Shown in pieces: positions 10,977 through 21,635 of a stretch of 64,000 nt of DNA (position 1 is its first letter; each line of letters starts with the position of its first letter). The notes below the pieces were generated by a model, which was given only the letters and a program-made list of their open reading frames with translations, made no database searches and had not been told where the DNA came from. This DNA is from Symsagittifera roscoffensis. Its lineage: Eukaryota > Xenacoelomorpha > Acoela > Convolutidae. The translations under genes and the position numbers were made by a program. The stretch is from the NCBI RefSeq assembly GCF_963678635.1, contig NC_087068.1:48749724-48813723 (forward strand), written 5' to 3'.

Positions 10977-12286
10977 AATGTTTGCAGGCGAAAAATTTTT
11001 GTCGCAATATAGAACCAAAGGAAAAACTGGAGAAAGAGTTGCTAACCGAATTGAGTATAAGCGGGGAGGGGGGGGGGGGGGGTAGAAGAAATCATAAGCC
11101 GCGCGCATTATGCTACTGATTGCTGTTACGCTATTGAACACTCGTGTTTTGAAGTCTTCTCTGGCAGTTTTTACTTTTCGGATGTGAAGGTCGAGTCGAG
11201 ATTGAATCCAGAAAAGAAGTGGAAACGACTGGTCAATGGTCTGAAGAAATATTAACAGGGGCGCCGCGGCATCCTTCCCCTTTCTTTTGAAATCCAAGTG
11301 CTATTATTAAAAAACGGGGATTTCTTTGAACCTTTTGTCTGCATATATTGCCATTGTAATTGATAAATAATAAACATGTCACATTTACCCACTAAGTCCC
11401 AAAATTGAATACACTTCCTTTAATTCCCTGAAAAGTCGTTCAATCTTGTAACTACTTAGATGTTGTTTGCGTTTTTTAATACAGCCAATTTTGTCCTAAG
11501 AAGGTTTTTAGTTGGTTTTTTGTTATCAAAACAAGATAAAATTGCGTAACTTTTGTTGCACCTTTTGTGTAAAAAATATACGAGGATTGAAATGTGACGC
11601 GTACCTTTGAAAATAAAAGATCATTAAATTTGACACATTTTCTTGACGTCATTCGAGGCATTTTGAAAGAACTTCTCAAAATAGATTGCCTGGGACAACA
11701 AAACCACCTTACTTTTATTGCATGTGTCAAATTTTGAGTTTAAATTGATTTTATTCCGTTTTAAGCTATCAAAAATTATATTGTTTTTCTCAAACATATT
11801 TGAAAAGTCTAATGGTATTGATTGAGTGACCCTAAAAACGTTCAAGGAAAAATCATTCAACCCCCCCCCCCCGCCACAGGGGCTTATTTTAGGAAGTAAC
11901 GTAGCCAAGTAACTTAGGAAAATCTATGTAAGTTGTATGAATTATTAATGTCTTCGGGATGAAAATTGCTACCGCAGCCTAAATTCGTTAAACTGAGTCA
12001 AGCATGAACGTAATCCGCCTCAAATTTGTTGGCGCATAATTTTAGAGTTCAGACCAAATTAAGAATTTGCCAACTCAACGTTGAATTTGTGTAATTTTGA
12101 TCGATTCTGATTGATAATCTGAAAAACCCAACTGCTTTGATGTGGGGGATGTTAACTTGCCGGTTCATAATCCTTTTTTCACCAGTTAAAGATTTTTGGA
12201 TGTTATGGAAGCGTTATTTGGATATAGGACAGCGTATACTTGGACAGCGTATACAATCACACCGAATTAAGTTTGATAAAGACTGC
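10977..12286. other. Intergenic, G/C homopolymers, no gene seen
   Basis: Contains a G run (about 11066-11083), a C run (about 11862-11871) and, at 12040-12165, a weak relative of the TTGGACCAA MITE family (GACCAAATTAAG ... GGATGTTAACTTG). A 13-base repeat GGACAGCGTATAC occurs twice at about 12228-12255, just before the assembly gap. The minus-strand frames here have no recognisable product. Confidence 0.4.
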
Positions 12287-12486
12287 NNNNNNNNNNNNNN
12301 NNNNNNNNNNNNNNNNNNNNNNNNNNNNNNNNNNNNNNNNNNNNNNNNNNNNNNNNNNNNNNNNNNNNNNNNNNNNNNNNNNNNNNNNNNNNNNNNNNNN
12401 NNNNNNNNNNNNNNNNNNNNNNNNNNNNNNNNNNNNNNNNNNNNNNNNNNNNNNNNNNNNNNNNNNNNNNNNNNNNNNNNNNNNNN
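12287..12486. other. Assembly gap, exactly 200 N
   Basis: A run of 200 undetermined bases. Frames crossing it are meaningless. The sequence on its right edge (12487 on) is the interior of a hAT-type MITE, so the gap probably hides the other end of that repeat. Confidence 0.98.
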
Positions 12487-12714
12487 AATTTTGAGGAGGG
12501 AGCGCGGGCCGAAAAAACGTAATATTTTGGTTAAATTTTTCCAAAAATTGCCTATAAACACCTTTTTTGTCCTGTTTTTTTTTTTTAATTGTCTGCGGCG
12601 CAGAAGAGCTCGGGAAGTAAAACTGGTCGACCTAAAAAAAAGAAAAGGTCGACAAAATTTTCAATTTTTTTTCGAAAAACCGCCCCCCTAGAAAAATTTC
12701 TACGCACGCCGCTG
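12487..12714 (-). repeat. hAT-like MITE, copy cut by the gap
   Basis: Contains GGGAGCGCGGGCCGAAAAAA, CTGCGGCGCAGAAGAGCTCGG and GGTCGACCTAAAAAAAAG, then CGCCCCCCTAGAAAAATTTC. All of these occur in reverse orientation in the complete copy at 33783-34202. The outer end is degenerate (CGCCGCTG). Confidence 0.6.
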
Positions 12715-12939
12715 TCTATGTGTCTGCTCATCTGTTATGAGAAAAACTTGACAAAACGTTCAAAGGGCATCGAAACATGATATTTGATGTTTCATGCTGT
12801 TTTTCGGGAATTAAGCTTAAAAAAAAACATAAAAAAGTTTCATGTAGTTCTGAGGTATCGGGACCAAGTGTGCAGTCTATGCGCAGCTGAGAACAAATGG
12901 CAGAGGTTATATTTACGTTGAACTTCAACAACTCTTAAA

Positions 12940-13660
12940 AAGGGAATGAACTGTTTTAGGAAACGATTTCCGCCGAAAAATCGCCTAATATAAGATATAA
13001 ACTTGGAACTTGGAAAAAATATATAAGAATGGTCAAAGTATCCGAGAGGGAACACAAAATGATCGAGAGCCTGCAGAAATTTAGAGAAGTCAGTTATGTG
13101 GACAATCGTAGAAGATCTTTCCAAGAAAAAAGGAGAAGGGACAATGGTGTCAACTCCATGCAATGGATGAGTCATTAATGGGCACCAGGGCACAAAGAGA
13201 CTTTTTGGAAGCAACAACGAAACTATGCAGTAAATGCAGATAAAGAATTCGCTTTGAGGGTGAAAAACAAATGACACAGAAGGGAATGGACTGCTCAGCT
13301 GGATATAATAACGAACTGCTCAGCTGGGAGTAATAACGGAAGCAGAGCGAAGTTATGAACGGACAAAAGATACACAAGATACGTCTACAAACTGATGAGA
13401 AAAGAAGTTGATGGCGGATAGTTGGATATTAGCAACAGTGATCGACCACAATTGATTGACCCAAAATTCAGGAGGAAACCTACAGCAATCCACCACGAAA
13501 CACAGAAGATACCAAACCACATAAAAAATCAAGCAAAAGCGGAGGTTAAACTATCACCAAGAAAAAAAAACAATTTGGACAAATATCCAGATAATGGGCG
13601 CATATTTTCGAAATTTCAGTCAAACGGGACAAAAAAACTAGCAATGGATCTGAACTAACT
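12940..13660 (+). pseudogene. Possible decayed coding sequence, unrecognised
   Basis: The plus strand is A- and G-rich with Lys/Arg/Glu/Gln-rich open pieces, the longest at 13422-13658, and composition like that of the retroelement ORFs in this window. Stops are frequent and no RT, protease or zinc-knuckle motif is visible. It may be the body of element 3, whose 3' end follows at 14081, but nothing in the sequence proves this. The long minus-strand frames opposite it (12840-13377) look like its shadow. Confidence 0.2.
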
Positions 13661-14080
13661 AGCCAACGCAGTGCAGGTAACTTGGTATTATTTGACGAAA
13701 ATTGTTAACCTCTAGACAAAATGCTATCAATAATCATCAAAACAGGTTGCTTGCTAGTTAGTATAATAATTGACCCATTTCGAAACCAATAGACCATTAA
13801 AAAACTGCATTCAACGATCAGAAACTTTCTGTGAACTCATAGAAAATCAATTCTCTAAAGGATGGCACTAAAGCCATTAATGGCACTATCAAGAAGATGA
13901 CACTAAAGCCATTGGTGACCAAAAAAAACAGCTATTAGAGACAATTTGGGAATCATCAAAACCAGAAAGCAGTTACGCTGAATTTTGTGGTTTATCCAAA
14001 ATTGGCCAAAACCAATTAGAATATTGAAACCAATTGAATAGATGAAGCAATTTCGGCATTCGAACATCTCGAAAATATAG

Positions 14081-14868
14081 GACATCTCGCCTGTCAAAAA
14101 GGGGCAAAAACGCCCCACTGCGTCATCATCTTCGCCTTCATCGTCAGAGGACAATCGTCCTTTAGAGCCAACTAGTTCTCGTCAACGAATTTCGGCCAAA
14201 AATGTGTCTATACCTGCTCGTCCGCAATTCCCATCTATGATGTCTTCGTCTACGCCATCTACCCAAGTTTTATCGTCCAAATCGAAGTACAATTTGGTAT
14301 CGGAGGCTCCAGGAGTTCAAGCTATTCCTTATCCTCAACAGTCTACTCCAGTAATAGATTTGACGGCTTCTTCGTCCACATCAGGAAACCAAGGAGCGGA
14401 GGTTCCCATCAATATCAAACCGAAGTCACCGTCTCCCACGAAAGACAAACTACTATTCTGCCCGGATCTTATCCCTATCTCCTCTGACGATGAGCCATCG
14501 GTACCGAAGCTACAAGAGTGCTCTTCGACCAATTTGGAAGCATCGGGTCTTCCCACCCGGGATGTTTCTGGTTTAGTTTCTCTAATCTCATCTCCCGAAT
14601 CTCATCTCGCCGGAAAAAGCAGACAACTTTCTACGGCAGCCCAATCAGACATTCCGTGAATGTCGTCCAAGCTACTTTGTCTTCTCCCTCAACTTCTGTT
14701 TCGCCGGACAGGAGAGTTCGTTTTGCCGTGGCTAACCAAGAGCCAAATTTTCAAATGGGGCAGTCCCGGGTTGTTCTACTCAATGAGCCAGAGGGTTTCA
14801 GCAGAAAATATACCCGTTTTCCGAGCATGAGTTCATTGGATCATCCCTTGCGTCGTGCAGATAAGTAA
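14081..14868 (+). pseudogene. C-terminal part of an element 3 ORF, frameshifted
   Basis: Ser/Pro/Thr-rich protein in two overlapping frames: 14081-14659, preceded by TAG at 14078, then 14650-14868 ending VNVVQATL..., RRVRFAV and HPLRRADK before TAA. One frameshift near 14655 would join them. Two short hydrophobic-acidic segments, PVIDLTASSS (about 14347-14376) and LIPISSDDEP, resemble SUMO-interacting motifs. The position just before the polypurine tract matches the 3' extension of element 1, so it is probably a pol C-terminus or third ORF. Function unknown. Confidence 0.5.
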
Positions 14869-15074
14869 AACTCTCCTGTTATTTAAACTTTTCTAGTCAT
14901 TTAAAAACATTTTCAGTACATTTATCTAAAGTTCATATCTGTCAATCTTGCAAACTTCTCTTAGTGCTTTATTTGTTATAAGAAGTTTTGTTACCGGCAG
15001 TGAGTGTACGTTTAGTTATTCATAAATAAAGGAAATTCAAATGTTTCATTTGAATTTTTCCCTAGAGGGGGAAA

Positions 15075-15387
15075 TGTGGTGTGGTGCTGTCTAACTGTAT
15101 TGTTATGACGTCATTATAGTATTACTTTCAATGCTAGTTGTTAATCGTGTTAATCTTGCCTATTGGCTATCAAGGTCGCTATCGACCTGTCAATCCATAT
15201 TCTATTCTTAATCAAGTTCGCTCATTCACTCTGTCTCAATTTATGAAAGATTTAAGTTGAACTCTATATTTTGTCATGACATTATTTACAAACTTATCTA
15301 TTATACAAACAAGATGAATTGAGTCTTGTATTAATCTTTTATTCCTCAAGAAACCACAGACAGAAATAGCAAAGCAACCACACTACA
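15075..15387 (+). repeat. 3' LTR of element 3
   Basis: Starts TGTGGTGTGG and ends CCACACTACA, a 9-of-10 terminal inverted repeat with the canonical TG...CA borders. It directly follows AGAGGGGGAAA. The length of 313 bases is normal for a Gypsy-type LTR. A TATATTTTG stretch near 15264 could serve as a promoter element. Confidence 0.75.
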
Positions 15388-15569
15388 ACCAGAAAACTAT
15401 TACAAAAAATGTGCGCCTAGATTCGCATGATGGGCTGGGATGCGCTTTCTTGTTAAATATCTTGGGATTCGGAAAGACAATCAATCAGTTTAAAATATAT
15501 AAATACTGAGTGAAGCCTCCCGTACTGAAGTTTGTTGACAAGAACATATCCGAACACGTACCTTCGTAT

Positions 15570-15710
15570 AGCCCGGGTTGAGGTGTTTGTTTTAACTCGA
15601 CCAAAAACGTCTATGTTTCGACCGACCCGATCCAAGTTTGCATGGTCTCGACCGACTCGACCATAGCAAAAATGTGTTCGACGCAAGCTTGCTATGTTTC
15701 GACTGAAGGT
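15570..15710. repeat. TCGACC-rich minisatellite
   Basis: Imperfect repeats of CTCGACC / TTTCGACCGA with ATGTTTCGAC and CATGGTCTCGACC, introduced by GCCCGGGTTGAGG. It resembles, in reverse complement, the array at 31540-31890, which ends CTGCCCGGGTG. Confidence 0.5.
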
Positions 15711-15719
15711 CCGCAAGAA

Positions 15720-16157
15720 TTTGTTCCGACTTTTTGTAAAGAAATTATATGCTCGGGTGGTTTTTTATTCAGACCAATTCTCAAAATTACTTTCCTCGGT
15801 GGATTGCTTCATGATTTTTGTGGTCCTAATTTGGGCGCACTCGCCAATAGATTTTCGTGACTTAAATTTTGCATTGAAATGCTCACTAATATACAAACGT
15901 GGCAATAAGAGCGCTGTGATACTTTGATGCTGAATGTTTAACGCGCATTATTTACGCGTGGCGAAATATCCCGCACCACAAAATCGTCCCAATTCCAAGT
16001 GAGACAGGCTAATTGGTTTTATTAACTCCCTACACAATTCTTAATATTCCGCTTAAAATTCACAGTTTGTCAATATTTCATTAACCAAAAACTATTCGAG
16101 ACCAGTTCTTTGACAATCGGAACATTCAGGGCGTTGCCCTGATACGAGTAGTCTTTT
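15720..16157 (+). mobile_element. Helentron-like short element (438 bp)
   Basis: Left end ATTTGTTCCGACTTTTTG carries GTTCCGACT (15723-15731). The right end has AATCGGAACATT (16115 on), a hairpin CAGGGCGTTGCCCTG (16127-16141) and ATACGAGTAGTC. The interior contains ACGCGCATTATTTACGCGTG. It has no ORF and directly abuts a gag relic on its right. Confidence 0.6.
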
Positions 16158-16163
16158 TACCAT

Positions 16164-16560
16164 ATGTTCCTGTCGTTGGGCGAAGAAGGTCATCAAAAAC
16201 TCCAATACAAACACACAGCCGGGGATAATCACAGACTTGCATGTGGCTACTCAATAGATAGGGGAACTACGCGAAGATACGTTCAAGCTCACAGTAACAT
16301 AGAATTTGGTGTCTTGAAGTTGCTTTTTTGGAAGCAAGCGAAATCAAAGTCTTATGAAACGTTCCATTCAGCTCTGAGGGATCTAGCTCAACTGTGCAGT
16401 TCAAGCGCATGGGATCAGATGACTAAAGAAATCGTTTGTGTTGAACATAATTAATTCGGAAACACAAAACGAATTTTTGAAGAAACCCTATAGCCGGAAG
16501 ATTGCTTAGTTTCAACTGAACAACCGGAGAAAGTCTTTACCAAATCATGAAACGGAACAG
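16164..16560 (+). pseudogene. gag: Gag relic of a Gypsy-like element
   Basis: The open frame 16164-16454 starts FLSLGEEGHQKLQYK, equivalent to the LFLCLGAEGQ and LFLSLGTEGK segments of elements 1 and 2, and continues with KQAKSKSYETFHSALRDLAQ, the typical gag capsid helix. After the TAA at 16452-16454 a related segment (RIFEETL, PEDCLV) extends to about 16560. Nothing before or after belongs to the same element; its left side is replaced by the Helentron-like repeat. Confidence 0.65.
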
Positions 16561-16729
16561 GGACCCCGGTGTCAATTTCTAGCAATTGATGTAGCCAATA
16601 ATTTTTTTTTTCTCAAAATTTTATTTACTATTGGAACATTACAAAAAAATGTAATGTCGTCGAAAGTAAGTTTTTTTTCAGATTATGAGTTTTGATTCGT
16701 TTTCAAAAAGCACTATTAATGGGCATACA

Positions 16730-17228
16730 CAGGGGCGGATTTAGAAAATTTTAGGGTTCGTCACCTAAAATTGATATCTCAAAATAGTACAAAGGGGGAC
16801 CCTTTGGGTCGGCAGGGGGTCAAATCCCTGAGAGGGAGAGGCGTCCCCCCCCCCGCCCCCTCTCCCTCTCAGGGATTTGACCCCCTGCCGACCCAAAGGG
16901 TCCCCCTTTGTACTATTTTGAGATATCCATTTTAGGTGACGTACCCTAAAATTTTCTAAAGGCGCCTTTGGCGCCAATATAAACTGATTTTGAGAGGGGA
17001 GCGCGCGCCGAAAAAAGGCAATTTTTTGGTAAAAAATTTCCAAAAAGTGCCCAAAAACGCCTTTTTGGCCGGTTTTTTCAAAATTTTGCCTGCGGCGTTG
17101 AAGTTTTGACCGAAACAGGGTAATTGTAGTGCTTTGGGAGAGCTAAGAAAATCAATTTGGTCGACCTAAAAAAAGAGTCGAGAAAATCCGCCCCACCCCC
17201 CCTCGTGAAAATCCTAGATCCGCCCCTG
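16730..17228 (-). mobile_element. hAT-like MITE with inverted internal duplication
   Basis: Ends CAGGGGCGGATTTAG and CTAGATCCGCCCCTG are inverted. The body matches the complete copy at 33783-34202 in reverse orientation (GGTCGACCTAAAAAAAG, GGCGCCTTTGGCGCC, GGAGCGCGCGCCG). Its left end is doubled as a head-to-head palindrome: about 105 bases from 16739 recur in reverse complement up to about 16960 around a C-rich centre. Flanks show no 8-base target duplication, consistent with rearrangement after insertion. Confidence 0.7.
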
Positions 17229-18380
17229 CCCCAAACAACTTGAAACAAGCCACATAATTGCTGCAATTTCAGAAAAGTAAAAGTAGCAAGCAATTTAGCT
17301 CGCATATTTTTTTAGCATTTCAGCGGGAACATTTTCAAAAACTTTGAGCCCCATTTTTTTCTATGTCTTCGTATTTATTCACAGTGAGTTGAAATACAAA
17401 TGTTTTCTTGGTAACAATATTTTTGCTTTACAAGAAAATAGTATCAAACCTGAGATTCCGCTAAGATTTAAAATAAGTGAGAAAGCAGACAAGATAATTG
17501 AATACTTCATTTTGTTCCAATTCTCAAAGAAAGTGACGGATAATTGTGACGGAATGCTAAAAAAGACTTGTTTATTTCATCCTTTTCTTTAAAATTATAA
17601 ATTAATTTATAGACGTTAAATGAAAACTATAGGCAGGGCTTTGACCTGATACAAGCAAACTTGTTTATGTTTTAAAATGATTGGCAGTACTGACTTGATT
17701 TATTTATGACTGGGTTTCTTGCTGAGGTTAAACTTAACTTTTTTATATGTTGTTGGTCTTTTAGCAGACATGCATTTAGCAGACCAATTTTTCAGCAGAT
17801 TATCGACAAGCAAATCCGATGCGGTTACATTCGGTAGAGTGGTACTGTGCGCATGAATCAGTGTTTGCCGCTAACTTAAATTAAATCATTGTTCCGACTT
17901 TTGAAGAAAGTTACAAAATAGTTGTCCCGGGTTTATATTTTTTCTCCAAAAATTTTATTTGTGTATTTAATTCGCCGTTTTTACAAAATTATTTCTAGTA
18001 TCTGAATGCCCTAAGCCTTCCATTAAAGTAATTTTTACCTGCAATCATTCGATGTGAAGTTATCTGGGGTTGAGATTGGGACTAACCATTTATTACTATA
18101 ATTCAAAACTGGATAATTAAGCAATAGGCTGTGTCCTATTCAGGCGTACGCAAAAATTTAAACCATTTATAATAATTGAAGCTAATTATTTGTTCTTATT
18201 ATACGTTAAAAGAAACAAAAAATATCAAATGCTACATCCATATAATGTGGATAAAATTAGGAATTCAAAATGAAAAAAAAAGCATTAATCTTTCCGTTTT
18301 TTGCCCATTTATCCATTTGTTTCAGACCAAACACCTTGTTGAAATTAAATATTGTTATGTTCAGGGATTTGGTTCACCTC
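17229..18380. other. Intergenic with repeat scraps
   Basis: A degenerate Helentron-like 3' tail (GGCAGGGCTTTGACCTGATAC, about 17634-17654) and a 5' end of the same family (TTGTTCCGACTTTTGAAG, about 17889) are visible. No gene is supported; the 82-codon frame at 17344-17592 has no domain. Confidence 0.4.
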
Positions 18381-18389
18381 GAGGTAATT

Positions 18390-18515
18390 GACAACAAAAA
18401 TAGCTTGACCCAGGTCTAATAATTTGTTGATTCACAGCGAAATAATTGTCGTAACAAAAGTAGCTTGACTCAAGACTAAGCTTGAGCCAAGATATAGCTT
18501 GACCCAAGACTAAAA
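18390..18515. repeat. Short tandem repeat TAGCTTGACCCAAGACTAA
   Basis: About four imperfect copies of TAGCTTGACCCAAGACTAA-like units, with variants GACTCAAGAC and GAGCCAAGAT. No coding potential. Confidence 0.5.
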
Positions 18516-18718
18516 AATCTTGCGGCAGCTGTTTTACCTTGGTCTGCTAAAACACTCATTCTTCATTTTCATTCTAAATAATTGGTCTGTCAAACGATCT
18601 ATCTACTTTTTCTATCATTCCTTGATATTGTCTGTCTATAATTACTCAATTACTTCACCCGTACCTAATAAGTGTTCTAATTCAGATGTGAAATATATAT
18701 TTTTCCAGATGTAATTTT

Positions 18719-18855
18719 CAGATCTGCAAATAACGCTTGGATACTTTAGGAATGGGTTATTTCAAATCTAATTTCAGATCTGATTTTTTTGTTTTTGGCT
18801 ATTTCAGTTCTGATGAAATCTACTTCGGATCTAAGTTCAGATCTGAAGTTTTATT
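18719..18855. repeat. Cluster of palindromic TTCAGATCTGAA motifs
   Basis: TTTCAGATCTG, TTCAAATCTAATTTCAGATCT, TTTCAGTTCTGATG, CGGATCTAAGTTCAGATCTG and similar pieces recur every 15-40 bases. The same motif reappears inside the tandem duplication that follows (19205-19380 and 20515-20635). AGATCT is self-complementary. Confidence 0.5.
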
Positions 18856-18942
18856 TTAATGACACAATTTTTGCTTTTCTTGATACTATAGTTTTTGATA
18901 GCTTCTGCTAGCTTTTTGCAGGTACTCAAATGGAAAAAAATT

Positions 18943-21635
18943 GTTTCACCAAGTATGAAATAAACATTGGAAACGCGTAAGTTGCGCACGAAAATCAGAA
19001 AATTGATAGGTCTCCTAACAGTGTTGAAAAATTTTAAACACAGTTGAAAAAGAAATTTAGTTCGAAAAAAACTAATTGCAAAATTATTCTGAAGTTTTTT
19101 CTACCACCAGCTAAACTAAACATGATTGTGTATTGCAGAAAAATCTAAACACAAAAAGTGAATTGTTTCCTCCAAATGCATAAATTATAATTCAACAAAG
19201 AATTTCTCAGACCTAATTTCAGTTCTGAAGTTTTTGAAGGTTATTTCAGAAATAAAATTTTCTATTTCAGATCCAAATTTCAGATCTGAAAAAATGAGTT
19301 CTTATCAAGATCTAAAATGAAGAATTTCAAATCTAAGACTCAAATTTCGTTTTAAAAAAAGTAAAAAATTTCAGATCTTGCACAGTAAATCCCCTGGTTA
19401 CGGGCAGCCAACTGACACTTGCTGTTCAGTGCATCATTTCTGTCTCCTAACATATAGAAATTGGCAGAAAAGTGACATTTTTTGTGTTTTATCTCAAAAA
19501 GTTGCGATGAATATCAACTTTTGTAATGTGCGGGAACTATTTTCTTCCTTTTTAGTCAATCAGCACGGAAACCTAACCAGGAAATCAATTTTTTAGGTTC
19601 ACAAAAGCTCATATAACAAGTGCCATTTAAGCTGTGACCTACTCGCAATTTGCAACATTAATGCGATTCGAACCCGTAATCACATGACTTTGAACCATCA
19701 CTAGCGGAATTCCTCAATGTCATACGCTTGTTTCTATCGACAGTGTTTTGAAAAAAAAATAGTTCCCAATGGTTCCAAATGATTCTTTTTTTTGCATCTG
19801 CGGCTCTGATAAAAACCAGCCAAAAACTTTTCTGTCATATGAACCGGTCCAACTCCTTCGTCTCTCAAATTTTGATTTGGTTTTAACCTATGCATTTTTT
19901 AATAAATAATCTTGGTTGCGTAACTTTTGGTTTTCATTAAAAATCTGCGTTAAAAAAATGCAAATATTCAAGTAGCATAGTTTTTGTTGTTCTGTCTTGT
20001 TGTATCATTTTGGTTGCCATCATCGTTTTTTGTAACTGCCAGGACTAGTCATTAACTTCAAGTATTTTGCAAAAAAAAGAATGAATCAGTTGAAAACAAA
20101 CTTTATTTTTTTTTGATCAAAAATTGGTTGCGATAGAAAACCAAATACCCTGAGAGATCGAAGGAGACTGCTAGTCCAATTTTGTTTCGGATCTCTTACT
20201 AGTTCCTCCTTTTGCAAAACGGGAATATCCTTTGCTGGGCACAATTTTCACATATACCTAATTGCCGAAACAGTTCTTAATAAGGATGGCAATTCGTTGC
20301 TATGTATTATGGGGGTGGGGGTGGTTGAAGAGATCCTTTGTATATATTGAAAGTAGTTCAACCTAAATGTTTCACCAAGTAAGAAATAAACATTGAAAAC
20401 GCATAAGTTGCGCAAGAAAGTCAAAAAATTGATAGGTCTCCTTACAGTTTTGAACAATTTTTAACACAGTTGAACAAAAAATTTAGTTCGAAAAAAACTA
20501 ATTGCGAAACTAATTTTCTATTCCAGATCCAAATTTCAGATCTGAAAAAATCAGTTCTTATCAAGATCTAAAATGAAGACTTTCAAATCTGAGACTCAAC
20601 TATCGTATAAAAAAAAATAAAGATTTTCAGATCTTGCACAGTAAATTCCCTGGTTACGGGCAGTCAACTGACACTTGCTGATCAGTGCATCATTTCTGTC
20701 TCCTAACTTATAGAAGTGGTACATAACTGACATTTTTTGTGTTTTATCTCAAAAAGTTGCGATGAATATCAACTTTTGTAATGTGCGGGAACTATTTTTT
20801 TCCTTTTTTAGTCAATCAGCACGGAAACCTAACCAGGAAATCAATTATTCAGGTTCACAATAACCAGTGCCATTTAAGCTATGACCTACTTGCCAGAGCT
20901 CACCTCGCAATTTGCAACATTAATGCGATTCGATCCCGTAATCACATGGCTTTGCACCATCACTAGCGGAATTCCACAATGTCATACGTTTTTTTCTACC
21001 GACAGTATTTCGAAAAAAATAGTTCCCAATGGTTCCAAATGATTCTTTTTTTGCATCTGCGGCTCAGATAAAAAGCCAGCCAAAAATTTTTCTGTCAAAT
21101 GAACCGGTCCAACTCCTTCGTCTCTCAAATTTTGATTTGGTTTTGGTTTTAACTTATGCTTTTTTTATAAATAAGTTTGGTTGCGTAACTTTGGTTTTCA
21201 TTGAAAATCTGCGTTAAAAATATGCAAATATTCAGGTAGCATAGTTTCTGTTGTTCTGTCGGGTTGTATCATTTTGTTTGCCATCCGCGTTTTTTGTAAC
21301 TGTCAGGACTAGTCAGTAACTTCAAGTATTTTGCAAAAAAAGAATGAATCAGTTGAAAACAAACCTTTTTTTTTCTATCAAAAATTGGTTGCGATAGAAA
21401 ACCAAACACCCTGAAAGATCGAAGGAGACTGCTGCTCCAATTTTGTTTCGGATCTCTTACTAGTTCCCCCTTTTGCAAAACGGGAATATTCATTGCTGGG
21501 CACAATTTTCACATATACCTAATCGCTGAAACAGTTCTTAATAAGGATGGCAATTCGTTGCTATGTATTATGGGGGTGCGGGTGGTTGAGGAGATCCTTT
21601 GTTTTTATTGAAAGTAGTTCAACCTAATTGTTTCA
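18943..21635. repeat. Tandem duplication, two units of ~1.4 and 1.27 kb
   Basis: Unit 1 (18943-20368) and unit 2 (20369-21635) both run from TGTTTCACCAAGTA to GAAAGTAGTTCAACCTAA. They share long near-identical stretches such as GGTTACGGGCAG, GTTGCGATGAATATCAAC and GGTTGCGATAGAAAACC. Unit 2 lacks about 170 bases found in unit 1 (about 19090-19260). Differences at several percent of sites indicate an old duplication. Short open frames differ between units, so coding is unlikely. Confidence 0.8.

Larger units (their letters stand above)
14081..15387 (+). mobile_element. 3' end of an LTR retrotransposon (element 3)
   Basis: An ORF tail (14081-14868), an untranslated stretch, a purine tract AGAGGGGGAAA (15064-15074) and an LTR (15075-15387) lie in the order expected for a 3' terminus. 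No second LTR starting TGTGGTGTGG occurs upstream in the window, so the 5' part is lost, lies in the gap, or is unrecognisable. Confidence 0.7.

Noticed and set aside
12137-12691. 184-codon frame and its neighbours across the gap
   Set aside because: About 67 codons are N; the rest is MITE sequence.
12840-13277. 145-codon minus-strand frame
   Set aside because: Phe/Ser/Leu-rich composition is that of the antisense of an A/G-rich plus-strand relic; no domain or splice signals.
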